NCBI GenBank assembly: GCA_002454505.1
Contig: DKJA01000128.1
Location: 96,859 to 160,858, forward strand
Length of the DNA: 64,000 nucleotides
From: Oxalobacteraceae bacterium UBA6704
Lineage (GTDB): Bacteria; Pseudomonadota; Gammaproteobacteria; Burkholderiales; Burkholderiaceae_D
Direction of reading: 5' to 3'
Shown piece by piece: positions 15,940 to 24,711 of this stretch. Each line of letters opens with the position of its first letter. The first letter of the stretch is position 1. A model generated the notes under the pieces. The model ran no database searches. It worked only from the letters and a program-made list of their open reading frames with translations, and had not been told where the DNA came from. The translations under genes were made by a program, and so were the position numbers.

Positions 15940-16638
15940 ATGAGCAAACAGATCCAGCGCGTACGGCACGAACTCAAACGGCGCGATGTCGAAGTGGCGC
16001 GTGTCGCGCCATTGGGCGCGCACTTCGTCAGCGTCACGTTCAGGGGCGACGACCTGGCCGACTTCGTGTCGGCGTCGTTCGACGACCACGTCAAGTTCGT
16101 GTTGGGCGAAGACGTCCGCCGCGATTACACGCCGCGCCATTACGACCGCGATGCACGCGAGCTGACCATCGAATTCGCGCTGCATGGCGACGGCGCGTGC
16201 GCCAACTGGGCACGGCAGGCCGCCGTTGGCCAGCAGGTGGCGATCGCCGGCCCGCGCGGCTCGATGATCGTGCCGGCCGATTTCGGCTTCCACCTGCTGG
16301 CCGGCGACGAAACGGCGCTGCCGGCCATCCGCCGCCGCATGGAGGAGCTGCCGGCCGGCGTGCGCGCCATCGTGATCGTCGCCACCGACGAAGCACTCGA
16401 CCTTCACAGCGCCGCGCAGCTGGACGTGTGGCAGGTCGCCGACGGCAACGCGCTGGTCGACGCGATCCGCGCGATGCCGCTGCCGCTTGAGGACGCCTTC
16501 GTGTGGTTCGGCGGCGAAGCCTCCGTCGCCGCCCGCGTGCGCGACGTGGTGCACGGCGAAAAAGGCTTCCCGCGCGACGCGAGCCGCATCTCGGCGTACT
16601 GGAAGCAGGGCGCTTCCAATCATCACGAAGACTTGTAA
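15940..16638 (+). CDS. Siderophore-interacting protein (FAD/NAD(P)H ferric-siderophore reductase)
   Basis: A 232-residue cytoplasmic flavoprotein of the SIP/ViuB family that reduces ferric siderophores to release iron. The FAD-binding RxYT motif appears as RRDYTPRHYD (about residues 67-76), followed by the GPRGS phosphate-binding turn. The C-terminal half holds the siderophore/NAD(P)H domain with VWFGGEASVAARVRD and the typical ISAYWKQG end. Length is slightly shorter than the usual 250-280 residues. It is transcribed away from the receptor operon; the shared gap carries a Fur box and two other inverted repeats. Confidence 0.92.
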   Translation: MSKQIQRVRHELKRRDVEVARVAPLGAHFVSVTFRGDDLADFVSASFDDHVKFVLGEDVRRDYTPRHYDRDARELTIEFALHGDGACANWARQAAVGQQVAIAGPRGSMIVPADFGFHLLAGDETALPAIRRRMEELPAGVRAIVIVATDEALDLHSAAQLDVWQVADGNALVDAIRAMPLPLEDAFVWFGGEASVAARVRDVVHGEKGFPRDASRISAYWKQGASNHHEDL

Positions 16639-16650
16639 GCGGCAACGGAT

Positions 16651-16891
16651 GAGCTCGTGTCCAACCCTGGGGGCGCAGCTGGGGTTTCGTAGGGCATGCC
16701 CTACGCCAGCGAAGCGGTGATGGCATGCAGGCCATCATTCCTTCCAACCCTCTTTTTGGACACGGCATCATCAGGTACACAGTCGGGCTCGTGTCCACCT
16801 TGGGGTCAACCCTCTTTTTGGACACGGGCTCATCAGCTACATAGTCGAGCTCGTGTCCACTTTTGGGGTTGACCCCATGGTGGACACAAAC
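16651..16891. repeat. Family 2 palindromic repeats (GTGTCCA / TGGACAC), several tandem units
   Basis: The 324-base gap between the siderophore-interacting protein and the next gene holds no gene but several units built from GAGCTCGTGTCCA, a GGGGTCAACCC or GGGGTTGACCCC core, and TTTTTGGACACG. Units start at about 16651, 16744, 16788 and 16849, in alternating orientation, so adjacent units can form hairpins. A short inverted repeat GGGCATGCCC also lies at 16693-16702. The same family recurs at 61331-61450. Confidence 0.8.
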
Positions 16892-16962
16892 TGAGCAGTG
16901 GCCTGTGGCGGCAGTGACAATGTGCGCATTTGTACGCGGCCGCGATGACGTAGAGTATTGGC

Positions 16963-18249
16963 ATGAAAATCCTCCTTGCCAGCCTGGCCCTCGCGGCCCT
17001 CGTTCCGTTGCCGGCCGATGCCGCCCGCGTGGCCGGCGTGCAGGAAGCGATGGTGCTCGACCTGAATGCGTGCTTCAAGCCGGTGTGGCCGGCGCAGGCG
17101 CTGGCGCAGCGGGCGCAAGGGAAGACGACGCTGGAACTGCGCATCGGCGCCGACGGCAAGGTGACCGAGTCGCGCGTCGCGCAGTCCAGCGGCCGGGCCG
17201 ACCTGGATGCGGCGGCGCTGGCCGGCATCGGCCGCTGCAGTTTCCACGCCGTCGTCACGGCCGGCCATGCGCCCACGGATTTGCTGAAAATGCAGTACGT
17301 CTGGGTGCCGGGCGGCGGGCCGGTGACGGAGGAAGACCGGCGCGACTTCGCCACCCTGCAGCGTGCGGCGCAGGCGGGCGAACCGTCCGCGCAGAACATG
17401 CTGGGCGCCTACTACCAGCACGGCACCCATGTGGCCCGCGATATGGCGCAGGCGGCGGCATGGTACCGCCGCGCTGCGGAAGCCGGCTTTGCGATCGCCC
17501 AGAACAACCTGGGGGTGCTGTATGTGAAAGGGAAGGGTGTGCCGCAAGACCGCACGCTGGCCGTGTACTGGTACGCCAAAGCGGCGGAGCAGGGCCACGG
17601 CTGGGCGCAGGCCAACCTGGCCTGGGCCTACCAGCATGGCCAGGGCATCGAACAGGACGCCGCCAAGGCGGACTACTGGCTGGTCAAAGCCGCCGAAAGC
17701 GGCCTGGCCGATGCGCAGGTGCGGCTTGGCCTGCGCTCCATGGCGCTGGCAGGGGACGACGCGGCACGCGAAGCGGCAGCAGCCTGGCTGGCCCGCGCCG
17801 CGGCGCAGGACCATGCGCCGGGCTTGTACTACCTGGGCCGCACCTTCGAACTGGGCCTCGGCAATGCGCAGGACGATGTGCAGGCGGCTGCGTTGTACCG
17901 GCAGGCGCTCGGGCGCAGCGGCGGGCGTGCCGAAACGGCGCTCGGGATCTTGCTGGAAGCGGGCCGCGGCGGCGCCGATGCCACCGCCGCGGAGGACCTG
18001 TACCGCAAGGCGATCGGCGACCGTTACCCGGCCGCCTTCTACCGCTACGGCCTGCTGCTGGAAGGCCGCGGCGACGACAAGCTGGCCGAAGGGGCGTTCC
18101 GCCAGGGGGCGGAACTGGGCGATTGCGATGCCATCGCGAGGGAACTCGCGCTGCGTGGCGCACCGGCAGAACCGGATGGCCGGGAGGCTGCGCGGCAAGC
18201 GCAGCGGGATTGGTGCGCAATCCGGGCAAGCGGCCCGTCCTGGCTGTAG
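16963..18249 (+). CDS. TonB C-terminal domain fused to Sel1 repeats
   Basis: A 428-residue secreted protein. A signal peptide (about residues 1-20, ending PADA) precedes a TonB-C-like domain (about 35-110) with LNACFKPVWPAQAL and the GADGKVTESRVAQSSG strand. Seven or so Sel1-like repeats follow (about 125-400), for example SAQNMLGAYYQHGTHVARDMAQAAAWYRRA cut at the usual 36-residue period. Sel1 repeats are helical solenoids that bind protein partners. There is no N-terminal TonB membrane anchor and no proline-rich linker, so it is not a working TonB; more likely the domain serves as a periplasmic interaction module. The M56 peptidase at 22978-24216 carries the same C-x-KP-x-WP domain. No operon partners are seen. 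Confidence 0.8.
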   Translation: MKILLASLALAALVPLPADAARVAGVQEAMVLDLNACFKPVWPAQALAQRAQGKTTLELRIGADGKVTESRVAQSSGRADLDAAALAGIGRCSFHAVVTAGHAPTDLLKMQYVWVPGGGPVTEEDRRDFATLQRAAQAGEPSAQNMLGAYYQHGTHVARDMAQAAAWYRRAAEAGFAIAQNNLGVLYVKGKGVPQDRTLAVYWYAKAAEQGHGWAQANLAWAYQHGQGIEQDAAKADYWLVKAAESGLADAQVRLGLRSMALAGDDAAREAAAAWLARAAAQDHAPGLYYLGRTFELGLGNAQDDVQAAALYRQALGRSGGRAETALGILLEAGRGGADATAAEDLYRKAIGDRYPAAFYRYGLLLEGRGDDKLAEGAFRQGAELGDCDAIARELALRGAPAEPDGREAARQAQRDWCAIRASGPSWL

Positions 18250-18426
18250 CCGGGAACGTCGTCGTTGCGTGAAATTGGTGCCGGTATATTTCCCGACCGC
18301 CGGCGCCGGTAGTGACGGCTTGCGCCGTCAGTGTTGCCCCTCTCCACAGAAGCAGGCGTATTGTGCCTGCCGAATGTGACAGGCGTTTGACGCCCGCCTG
18401 CATCCGGCTGTGCTTTAATACGCGCC

Positions 18427-19923
18427 ATGAATTCGAATCACACCACCGCCCTGCTGCAGCAGGCCGTCGCGCATCACCAGCGCGGCGCATTCGCGCCGGC
18501 CGAGGCGCTGTATGCCGAAGTCCTGCAGGACGATCCCGCCAATTTCGATGCGCTGCACCTGTCCGGCGTGCTGGCCCGCCAGCGCGGCGATGCGCAACGG
18601 GCGCTGGCGCTGATCGGGCAGGCGCTGGCCGTGGATGCCACGCGCGCGATCGCTCACTGCAACCTGGGTGCCGCGCTGCAGGATGCGGGCCGGGACGAAG
18701 AAGCGTTGGCCAGCTATGAGCACGCACTGAAGCTGCAGCCGGACTACCCGATGGCGGCGTGCAACCGTGGCAATGCGCTGCGCCGCCTGGGCCGCATGGA
18801 CGCGGCGCTCGACAGCTATGGCCGGGCGCTGGCACTATCTCCGCGCTATCCGGAAGCGCTGTGCAATCGCGCGCTGGCCTTGCAGGCGCTGGGCCGCCAC
18901 GACGCGGCACTGGACGACTTCGGTGCCGCGATTTCCGCACGGCCGAATTACGCGGAGGCCGTGTATGGCGCCGCCGTGTCGCTGCTTGCGCAGGGGGAGG
19001 CCGAGCCGGCATTGCAGGGCTTCGAGAAAGCGCTGCAACTGCGCCCCGCCTATGCGGAAGCGTGGTGCGGCCGGGCCGGCGTGCTGCTGCGTGCCGGCCA
19101 ACTGGCGGTGGCGGAAGAAAGCTACCGCAACGCGCTGACGGCACGTCCCGGCTACGCCCGCGCGCAACTGGGACTGGCAAACACCCTGCGTGCGCTGGGC
19201 CGCCGCGACGAAGCCGTCGCCGCCTACCGGCAGGCCCGCGCCGATGGTGCCGATGCCGACATGGTCGCGTACCTGCTGGCCACCCTCGGTGCCGGCGCCG
19301 CGCCGCAGGCATCGCCATCGGGCTATGTGGCCGCGCTGTTCGACCAATACGCGCCGCGCTTCGACGAGCATCTGGTCGACGTGCTGCGCTACCGCACGCC
19401 GGCCTTGCTGGCGGACCTGCTGCAGCGCCACGTCGCCGCGGCCGGCGACCGGGACGTTCTGGACCTGGGCTGCGGCACGGGCCTGTGCGGCCCCCTGCTG
19501 CGCCCTTACGCGCGGCGGCTGGAAGGCGTCGACCTGTCGGCCGCGATGCTGGAGCGTGCCCGTGGACAGGCCGTGTACGACGCGCTGGCGCAGGCCGACA
19601 TTGCCGCCTTCCTGCGCGATGGCGGGCGGCAGTGGGACCTGCTGGCCGCTGCCGACGTGCTGGTGTACCTCGGCGAACTCGATGCGCTGTTCGCCGCGGC
19701 CCGCACTGCATTGCGCGGCGGCGGCCTGTTCGTGTTCTCCGTCGAGGCGCTGAACGAAGGAACGTTTGCGCTGCAGCCTTCCGGCCGCTATGCGCATTCG
19801 CGCCCGTACCTGGAAGCGCTAGCGGCGCAGCACGGCTTCACGGTGCGCGAGGTCGCCGCCTGCACGCTGCGGCAGGACAGCGGCAGCGACGTGGCGGGTC
19901 TGCTGGTGGCGCTGTCAGCGTAA
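18427..19923 (+). CDS. TPR-repeat protein with C-terminal class I methyltransferase
   Basis: A 498-residue protein. Residues about 5-285 form seven to eight tetratricopeptide repeats (for example ALASYEHALKLQPDYP, ALDSYGRALALSPRYP). From about residue 300 a class I SAM-dependent methyltransferase begins, with motif I VLDLGCGTGLCGPLL (about 344-358), a motif II-like LEGVDLSAAMLERA, and the WDLLAAADVLVYLGEL strand. Such fusions are annotated as predicted TPR-repeat methyltransferases; the substrate is not known. The ATG follows a TTTAAT box by only eight bases with no ribosome site, which suggests a leaderless transcript. It converges on the GH43 gene. Confidence 0.85.
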   Translation: MNSNHTTALLQQAVAHHQRGAFAPAEALYAEVLQDDPANFDALHLSGVLARQRGDAQRALALIGQALAVDATRAIAHCNLGAALQDAGRDEEALASYEHALKLQPDYPMAACNRGNALRRLGRMDAALDSYGRALALSPRYPEALCNRALALQALGRHDAALDDFGAAISARPNYAEAVYGAAVSLLAQGEAEPALQGFEKALQLRPAYAEAWCGRAGVLLRAGQLAVAEESYRNALTARPGYARAQLGLANTLRALGRRDEAVAAYRQARADGADADMVAYLLATLGAGAAPQASPSGYVAALFDQYAPRFDEHLVDVLRYRTPALLADLLQRHVAAAGDRDVLDLGCGTGLCGPLLRPYARRLEGVDLSAAMLERARGQAVYDALAQADIAAFLRDGGRQWDLLAAADVLVYLGELDALFAAARTALRGGGLFVFSVEALNEGTFALQPSGRYAHSRPYLEALAAQHGFTVREVAACTLRQDSGSDVAGLLVALSA

Positions 19924-19928
19924 AGCCC

Positions 19929-21539
19929 TCAGCGGCTCACCCGGAAATAAGCGAAGTCCGCGTAGCCGCCCGCGGTCGCGCCGGTGCTGAACAGGCCCAG
20001 CGTCGCACCGACCCAGCGCCCCTGCTGCGCGGCGAACGTCTTCGGCACTGGTGTATAAGCCTTGCCATCGACGCTGTACGAGAACTGCACCTGCGCGCCA
20101 TCGCGCCAGTCGAGCCGCAGATGCAGCGCGTCGGGCGCGACAGCGAGCAGCACCGACGGCGCCTCCGTGCAGCGCATCGTGAACGGCGCGCACTCGGTGT
20201 AGACGAGTTGCGTGGCGCCGCCAGTGCGGCGCAGGCCGAGCCACGCGTACTGCATGCCGTCGACGATCAGGCCCGCGCGGTCGCCATCCCTGGCGTCGTG
20301 CAGCGCCACGTGCGTATCGACGCTGAACGCCGGTGCCGGCACTTTCTGCGACAGGATCGGCGCACCGCGCACATAGTCGCGTGCCGCCGGCACGGCCTGT
20401 GTGTACAGCCGCAGCACGCCTGGTTGCGCCGTTAGCGAATACCGCGCCGTATCGATGTTGGCGTTCCATTGCCATTGCAGGCCCAGCGTGGCGGCGGAAA
20501 ATTCGTCGCTGGCGGGCGGCGCGGCCAGCCGGCCGCCGGCCACGGGTTTCGCATGCGTGGCGACGGGCTGGCCGACGTTCGGCTGCGCACCCGGTCCGCC
20601 GATCACGGGCCAGCCGTCCTGCCACCGCATCGGCTGCAGGTGGACGATGCGGCCATACGCTTTCTTGTCCTGGAAGTGGAAGAACCAGTCCCTGCCGTCC
20701 GGCGTCTGCACCCACGCGCCCTGGTGCGGCCCGTTGACGGCGCTGCTGCCCTGGTCCATCACGATGCGGTCCTCGTACGGACCGCCGATGGTGCGCGAGC
20801 GGAACACGCTTTGCCAACCTTCGGCCACGCCGCCGGCCGGCGCGAACACATAGTAATAATCGTCCTTCTTGTAGAACTTCGGTCCTTCCAGCGTGCGGTA
20901 GCCGGGCAGCCTGTCGCCCTCGACGATGTCGCGGCCCGCCTTGTCCAGCAGCGTGCGCCCGTCCGGCGCCATGCTGCGCAGCGTGAGCTTGTTGTTGAAG
21001 CCTGAGCGGCTTTTGGCCCATGCGTGCAGCAGGTAGGCCTTGCCGTCGTCGTCCCACAGCGGCGCCGGGTCGATGATGCCTTTGCCCGGCAACAGCAGGT
21101 GCGGTGCGCTCCATGGGCCGGCAAAAGTATCGGCCGTGATCACGTACACCCCCGTATCCGGATCGGGATAGAAGATCCAGAATTTGCCGTCGTGCCAGCG
21201 CAGGCATGGTGCCCACACGCCGTTGCCGTAGGCGGGCGACGCGAAGTTCGCGGCCGGCTGCAGCGCCTGCAATGCATGGCCGACGAGCCGCCAGTTCACC
21301 ATGTCGTCCGACTCCAGCAGCGGCAGGCCGGGCACGTAGTTGAAGCTCGATGCCGTCATGTAGTAACGGTCCCCCACGCGGATGGCGTCCGGATCGGAAT
21401 AGTCGGCGTGCAGGATCGGGTTGCGGTAGGTGCCGTCGCCCTGGTCGGGCTGCCAGGGCGCGGTTGCAACGTGTTTTGCAGCCTGTTTATCTGGTGCGCT
21501 GGCACAGCCGGCAAGGAAGGGCAGCAGCGCGGCGGCCAT
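19929..21539 (-). CDS. Glycoside hydrolase family 43, predicted lipoprotein
   Basis: A 536-residue GH43 enzyme (beta-xylosidase / alpha-L-arabinofuranosidase type) acting on plant arabinoxylan or similar side chains. A lipobox LAGCAS (cysteine at residue 12) suggests an outer-membrane lipoprotein. The five-bladed propeller shows NPILHADYSDPD with the catalytic base aspartate, GIIDPAPLWDDDGK with the second aspartate, and TLEGPKFYKKDDYYY with the acid glutamate. A C-terminal beta-sandwich (about 335-536) is of the type common in GH43_12-like enzymes. The signal sequence at this ATG lacks basic residues; an upstream ATG one frame off would supply a basic N-terminus, which hints at a frameshift or a misplaced start. 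Confidence 0.88.
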   Translation of the reverse strand: MAAALLPFLAGCASAPDKQAAKHVATAPWQPDQGDGTYRNPILHADYSDPDAIRVGDRYYMTASSFNYVPGLPLLESDDMVNWRLVGHALQALQPAANFASPAYGNGVWAPCLRWHDGKFWIFYPDPDTGVYVITADTFAGPWSAPHLLLPGKGIIDPAPLWDDDGKAYLLHAWAKSRSGFNNKLTLRSMAPDGRTLLDKAGRDIVEGDRLPGYRTLEGPKFYKKDDYYYVFAPAGGVAEGWQSVFRSRTIGGPYEDRIVMDQGSSAVNGPHQGAWVQTPDGRDWFFHFQDKKAYGRIVHLQPMRWQDGWPVIGGPGAQPNVGQPVATHAKPVAGGRLAAPPASDEFSAATLGLQWQWNANIDTARYSLTAQPGVLRLYTQAVPAARDYVRGAPILSQKVPAPAFSVDTHVALHDARDGDRAGLIVDGMQYAWLGLRRTGGATQLVYTECAPFTMRCTEAPSVLLAVAPDALHLRLDWRDGAQVQFSYSVDGKAYTPVPKTFAAQQGRWVGATLGLFSTGATAGGYADFAYFRVSR

Positions 21540-21688
21540 CAGCCAGCGCGGGGCCGCGGCGGATCGGGTCTCGTGTCATATGTTTTTTCTGGAATGTCTC
21601 GTGCTGCATCCTAGCCCAGCCCTGCGCCGTCGCGCAATCACGGTCTGTGGGAGAATGGCCGTCCCGAACCGATCACCGCCAGCCAACC

Positions 21689-22255
21689 TTGACTTCCGCC
21701 CTTGAAATCGCCGCGAACGCGGTCATGGCCATCTCCATCGTCCTGGCCGGACGCAACAACGTGCACTCGTGGTGGATCGGGATCGTCGGCTGTTCGATGT
21801 TCGCGCTGCTGTTCTACGACGTGCAGCTGTATGCGGACGTGGCCCTGCAGCTGTTCTTCATCCTGACGTGCATCGCCGGCTGGGTGCAATGGCTGCGCGG
21901 CGCCGGCGGCCAGCCGCTGCCGATCACGTCGGCCAGCGTGAAGACGGTGGGGTATCTGGCGCTGGGCGGCGTCGCCGCCACCGTGGCCTACGGCCTGATG
22001 CTGCGCGAATTCACCGATGCCTACGCGCCGTTCATCGATTCTGCGGTGCTGGCGTTTTCCGTCATCGCGCAGTTCCTGCTGATGGGCCGGCGCATCGAGA
22101 CGTGGCCCGTGTGGCTGCTGGTGAACACGATCTCGGTGCCGCTGTATGCGAGCCGCGGCCTGTACCTGACGGCGGTACTGTACGCGGCCTACTGGATCAA
22201 TGCGCTGGTGTCGTGGTGGTGGTGGCACCGCCAGATGAAGGCGGCGCGCACCTGA
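21689..22255 (+). CDS. pnuC: PnuC-type nicotinamide riboside / NMN transporter
   Basis: A 188-residue membrane protein with about seven helices, rich in aromatic residues. PnuC hallmarks are visible: a substrate-contact region HSWWIGIVGCSMFALLFYDVQLYADVALQLFFI, and the second half with IETWPVWLLVNTISVPLYASRGLYLTAVLYAAYW, including the W-x-x-W/N pattern. It takes up nicotinamide riboside by facilitated diffusion for NAD salvage. No nadR-like kinase lies nearby. The best start is a TTG at 21689, which gives the normal family N-terminus; the first in-frame ATG would cut into the first helix. It is divergent from the GH43 gene. Confidence 0.85.
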   Translation: MTSALEIAANAVMAISIVLAGRNNVHSWWIGIVGCSMFALLFYDVQLYADVALQLFFILTCIAGWVQWLRGAGGQPLPITSASVKTVGYLALGGVAATVAYGLMLREFTDAYAPFIDSAVLAFSVIAQFLLMGRRIETWPVWLLVNTISVPLYASRGLYLTAVLYAAYWINALVSWWWWHRQMKAART

Positions 22256-22261
22256 GCGAGC

Positions 22262-22981
22262 TCATTTGAGTCGGAACACCGCCGTCACGCTTTGCCCGAA
22301 CGGGATGGCGGTCGGCACGGCATACGATGACGTGGAAGGCGACCGCGGCACGGCAGGCTTGCCGCCGCCGGCGCCGCCAAGCAAGGCCGGCCCGATCTTG
22401 TCCAGCGGACCGCGCGCAATCGCAATCGCAGGACCCAATTGCCGGCCGAACGACTTCGCCAGCAGCGCACCGTTGCTGCGCGCGTCGCCCGCCGCCTGTG
22501 TCATCAGGTCGCGATTGACCTCGTCGCTGTCCGTGCGGTCGAACGACACGCCCAGGCTGTCCACGTGGTCGCGCGCCAGCAGCGCCGCCACGAGGTCCGG
22601 CCAGCGCGCCAGGTCGCGCACCTGCACGCGGAAGTGCCGGCCCAGCGAATAGGCCCTGTCCGCGCCGTCCGGCCCCGGCGTGGACAGGGCCACGGTCTTT
22701 TTCGTCAACTCCGCGCTGTCGATATCGTCCGGTGCGATGCCGTATTCGGCCAGCAGCGCGCCGATCGCGGTGGACAGTTCGTCGAGCGTGGCCGCGGCGG
22801 TTTCAGCGTTTGTGTGCTGGGCGCCCGTCTCGAACTGCAGCTCGCCGATATCCGGCGGCAGCCACGCCTGCGCCTTGCCGCCGGTGGAGACGAAAGGTTG
22901 CGACGGCAGGTCGGCCGCCGCCGCGGGCGCGGCGAGGGAAGTGGCGAACAACCAGGCCAGCAGCAGTGCACGCACCGTCAT
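22262..22981 (-). CDS. SIMPL domain (DUF541) periplasmic protein
   Basis: A 239-residue protein with a signal peptide (LLLAWLFATSLAAPAAA, about residues 6-22) followed by a SIMPL/DUF541 fold. Typical features are the alternating strand and helix pattern, the segment in which helix-forming ETAAATLDELSTAIGALLAEYGI precedes DIDSAELTKKTV, and the second half QAAGDARSNGALLAKSFGRQLG. SIMPL proteins are periplasmic or membrane-attached and of poorly known function. Its ATG overlaps the stop of the M56 gene by four bases, so it belongs to the blaI-M56 operon. Confidence 0.75.
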   Translation of the reverse strand: MTVRALLLAWLFATSLAAPAAAADLPSQPFVSTGGKAQAWLPPDIGELQFETGAQHTNAETAAATLDELSTAIGALLAEYGIAPDDIDSAELTKKTVALSTPGPDGADRAYSLGRHFRVQVRDLARWPDLVAALLARDHVDSLGVSFDRTDSDEVNRDLMTQAAGDARSNGALLAKSFGRQLGPAIAIARGPLDKIGPALLGGAGGGKPAVPRSPSTSSYAVPTAIPFGQSVTAVFRLK

Positions 22982-24216
22982 TCCAGCGTCCAGACGTACT
23001 GCATCTTCATCCACGACTGCACCGGCTTGCCCTGTACCTGGCCCGGCACGAAGCGGCATTTGGCGATGCCTTCGCGGGCCGCCTCGTCCAGCGCCGGATG
23101 GCCGCTGGAGCGGTCCACGCGACTGTTGCCGACCTTGCCATCGGCATCGATCAGGAAGGTGAGCGTGACGGTGCCCGTCTGCAGGGCGGCCAGCGCAGCC
23201 TGCGGCCACAGGGGTTTGGCGCACGTGTTGAAGTTGGCGGTGGCCTGGCGGTCCGGCTTCTCGACAATCACGTCGGCGTGGGCCAGGCCGGCCAGGCAGG
23301 TGCCGGCCAGTGCCAGCGCGGGCAGCGCGGCGGCCAGCAGCGTGGACGGGTTGCGCCGGGGCGCGGGACGCAGCAGTCGGGCGATACGTTCCATCAGGTC
23401 TCCTCCATTGGCCGCAAGGGCCGGTTCGGGGTGGGTGAACTGGATCTTCTCCAGTTCGGAAAGGGCTTGCGCCAGGCGGCGCGGGCCGCCGGCATGGCCG
23501 GCCGCCAGGTCGTCCGCGACCAGTTCGCGTTCGACGCGGATGCGGCGCGAGATCCACCACACGGCCGGGTGGTAGAACAGCAGGATCTCGGCCACGTTCT
23601 GCAGCAGGTTGACCAGGTAGTCGTGGCGGCGGATGTGCGCCATCTCGTGTGCGAGCAGCGCCTGCAGCAGCTCCGGCGGCATGCCGGACAGCAGGCTGGC
23701 GGGCACCAGCACCACCGGCCGCCAGCAGCCCGCGGTGACGGGGCTGGCCAGGTCGGCCACGATGCGCAGCCGCACGTTGCGCGCCACGCCCATCGCCGCC
23801 GCCAGGCGGTCCACCTGCGCCTGCCATTGCACGTGGCGCCCGCCGGTGCGCGCTGCCCGCGCGATCCAGGCCAGGCCCAGCGCGGTGCGGCCGGCGAGGG
23901 CCACGCAGCAGGCCGCCCAGGCACAGACGATCAGGCCCATATGCTGCTGCAGCGCGGCGGCCGCGGCCGGCGCCGCGCCCGCCTCCGGCAGGGCGATGCC
24001 AGCACCGGCAACGGCGCCGCCGCGCAGCCGCAGCACCAGCGCCAGCACGGGCCACAGCACGCAGGCCAGCAGGCCGGCGCAGGCAACCAGGTAGCGCAGC
24101 TGCGGCCGGGCGCCGCGCAGCAGGGCCAGCGCGATGGCCGTCGCCGCGCCGGCCACCAGGCCCTGCCAGAGGAAATGCACGAGCGTCCAGCCGATGATGT
24201 CGATGGCGGCGATCAT
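22978..24216 (-). CDS. M56 family (BlaR1-type) metallopeptidase with C-terminal TonB-C domain
   Basis: A 412-residue inner-membrane zinc protease. Four membrane segments lie in the first 300 residues. The zinc motif HEMAH is at 190-194 and the third ligand glutamate near 231 (ERELVADD). After the last helix (about 307-325) the protein carries, in place of a penicillin-sensing domain, a TonB-C-like domain (about 330-412) with NTCAKPLWPQAAL and LIDADGKVGNSRVDRSSG. In known BlaR1/MecR1 systems the protease inactivates the BlaI repressor on a periplasmic signal; here the sensor domain differs, so the signal is unlikely to be a beta-lactam. AAGGAGGA precedes the ATG, and the start overlaps the blaI-like stop. 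Confidence 0.88.
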   Translation of the reverse strand: MIAAIDIIGWTLVHFLWQGLVAGAATAIALALLRGARPQLRYLVACAGLLACVLWPVLALVLRLRGGAVAGAGIALPEAGAAPAAAAALQQHMGLIVCAWAACCVALAGRTALGLAWIARAARTGGRHVQWQAQVDRLAAAMGVARNVRLRIVADLASPVTAGCWRPVVLVPASLLSGMPPELLQALLAHEMAHIRRHDYLVNLLQNVAEILLFYHPAVWWISRRIRVERELVADDLAAGHAGGPRRLAQALSELEKIQFTHPEPALAANGGDLMERIARLLRPAPRRNPSTLLAAALPALALAGTCLAGLAHADVIVEKPDRQATANFNTCAKPLWPQAALAALQTGTVTLTFLIDADGKVGNSRVDRSSGHPALDEAAREGIAKCRFVPGQVQGKPVQSWMKMQYVWTLE

Positions 24217-24596
24217 TGCTTGTCCTCCTTCAGCATGCGTTCGATTTCCTCGCGCTCCTTGCGCGAGATGCCCGTCTTCAGCGCCGCCAGCACGAGGGCC
24301 TTGGCGGAACCGGCGAACGCGCGGTTCAGCAGGTCCTTCAGCAGGCTCGTTTGCAGCGCATCGCGCGGCTGGGCCGGCGCATAGATGTGGGAGCGCTGGC
24401 TGTCGTCGCGGATCAGCAGGCCCTTGCCGTGCATGACCTGCATCAGCCGCAGCACGGCGCCGTAGGCCATGTCGGGCCGTTCGACCTGCAGCGCCTCGTG
24501 CACCTGGCGCGCCGTGGCGGCGCCCAGCGGCCACAGGGCCTGCAGCAGTTCCAGTTCGGCCGCGGTGGGCTTGGGGAGTTCGGGTGGTTTGGCCAT
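24213..24596 (-). CDS. BlaI/MecI/CopY family transcriptional repressor
   Basis: A 127-residue winged-helix repressor. The family pattern is clear: LPKPTAAELELLQALWPLGAATARQVHEAL (helices 1-2), MAYGAVLRLMQVMHGKGLLIRD (recognition helix and wing), then the dimerisation tail with the helix FAGSAKALVLAALK and ISRKEREEIERMLKE. It is paired with the M56 protease gene by an ATGA overlap, the standard arrangement for a repressor cleaved or released through its partner. Neither beta-lactamase nor copper gene is adjacent. I see no convincing TACA-N-TGTA operator in the 115-base gap upstream. Confidence 0.9.
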   Translation of the reverse strand: MAKPPELPKPTAAELELLQALWPLGAATARQVHEALQVERPDMAYGAVLRLMQVMHGKGLLIRDDSQRSHIYAPAQPRDALQTSLLKDLLNRAFAGSAKALVLAALKTGISRKEREEIERMLKEDKQ

Positions 24597-24711
24597 GTCG
24601 GTTCCTTGTGATGGATTCGACGATAACCAAACTAGACCGATTTGTATACTTATTTTCGATGCCGAGCCGGGAAAGCAAGAGAATGGCTGGATCGGTTAAA
24701 GACCGAGAAGT

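Noticed and set aside
16651..16891. CRISPR array
   Set aside because: Units are palindromic blocks in alternating orientation with irregular spacing and no spacers of constant length; no cas gene is present.
22262..24596. Beta-lactam resistance operon
   Set aside because: The M56 protein lacks a penicillin-binding sensor domain and there is no beta-lactamase gene in the operon.
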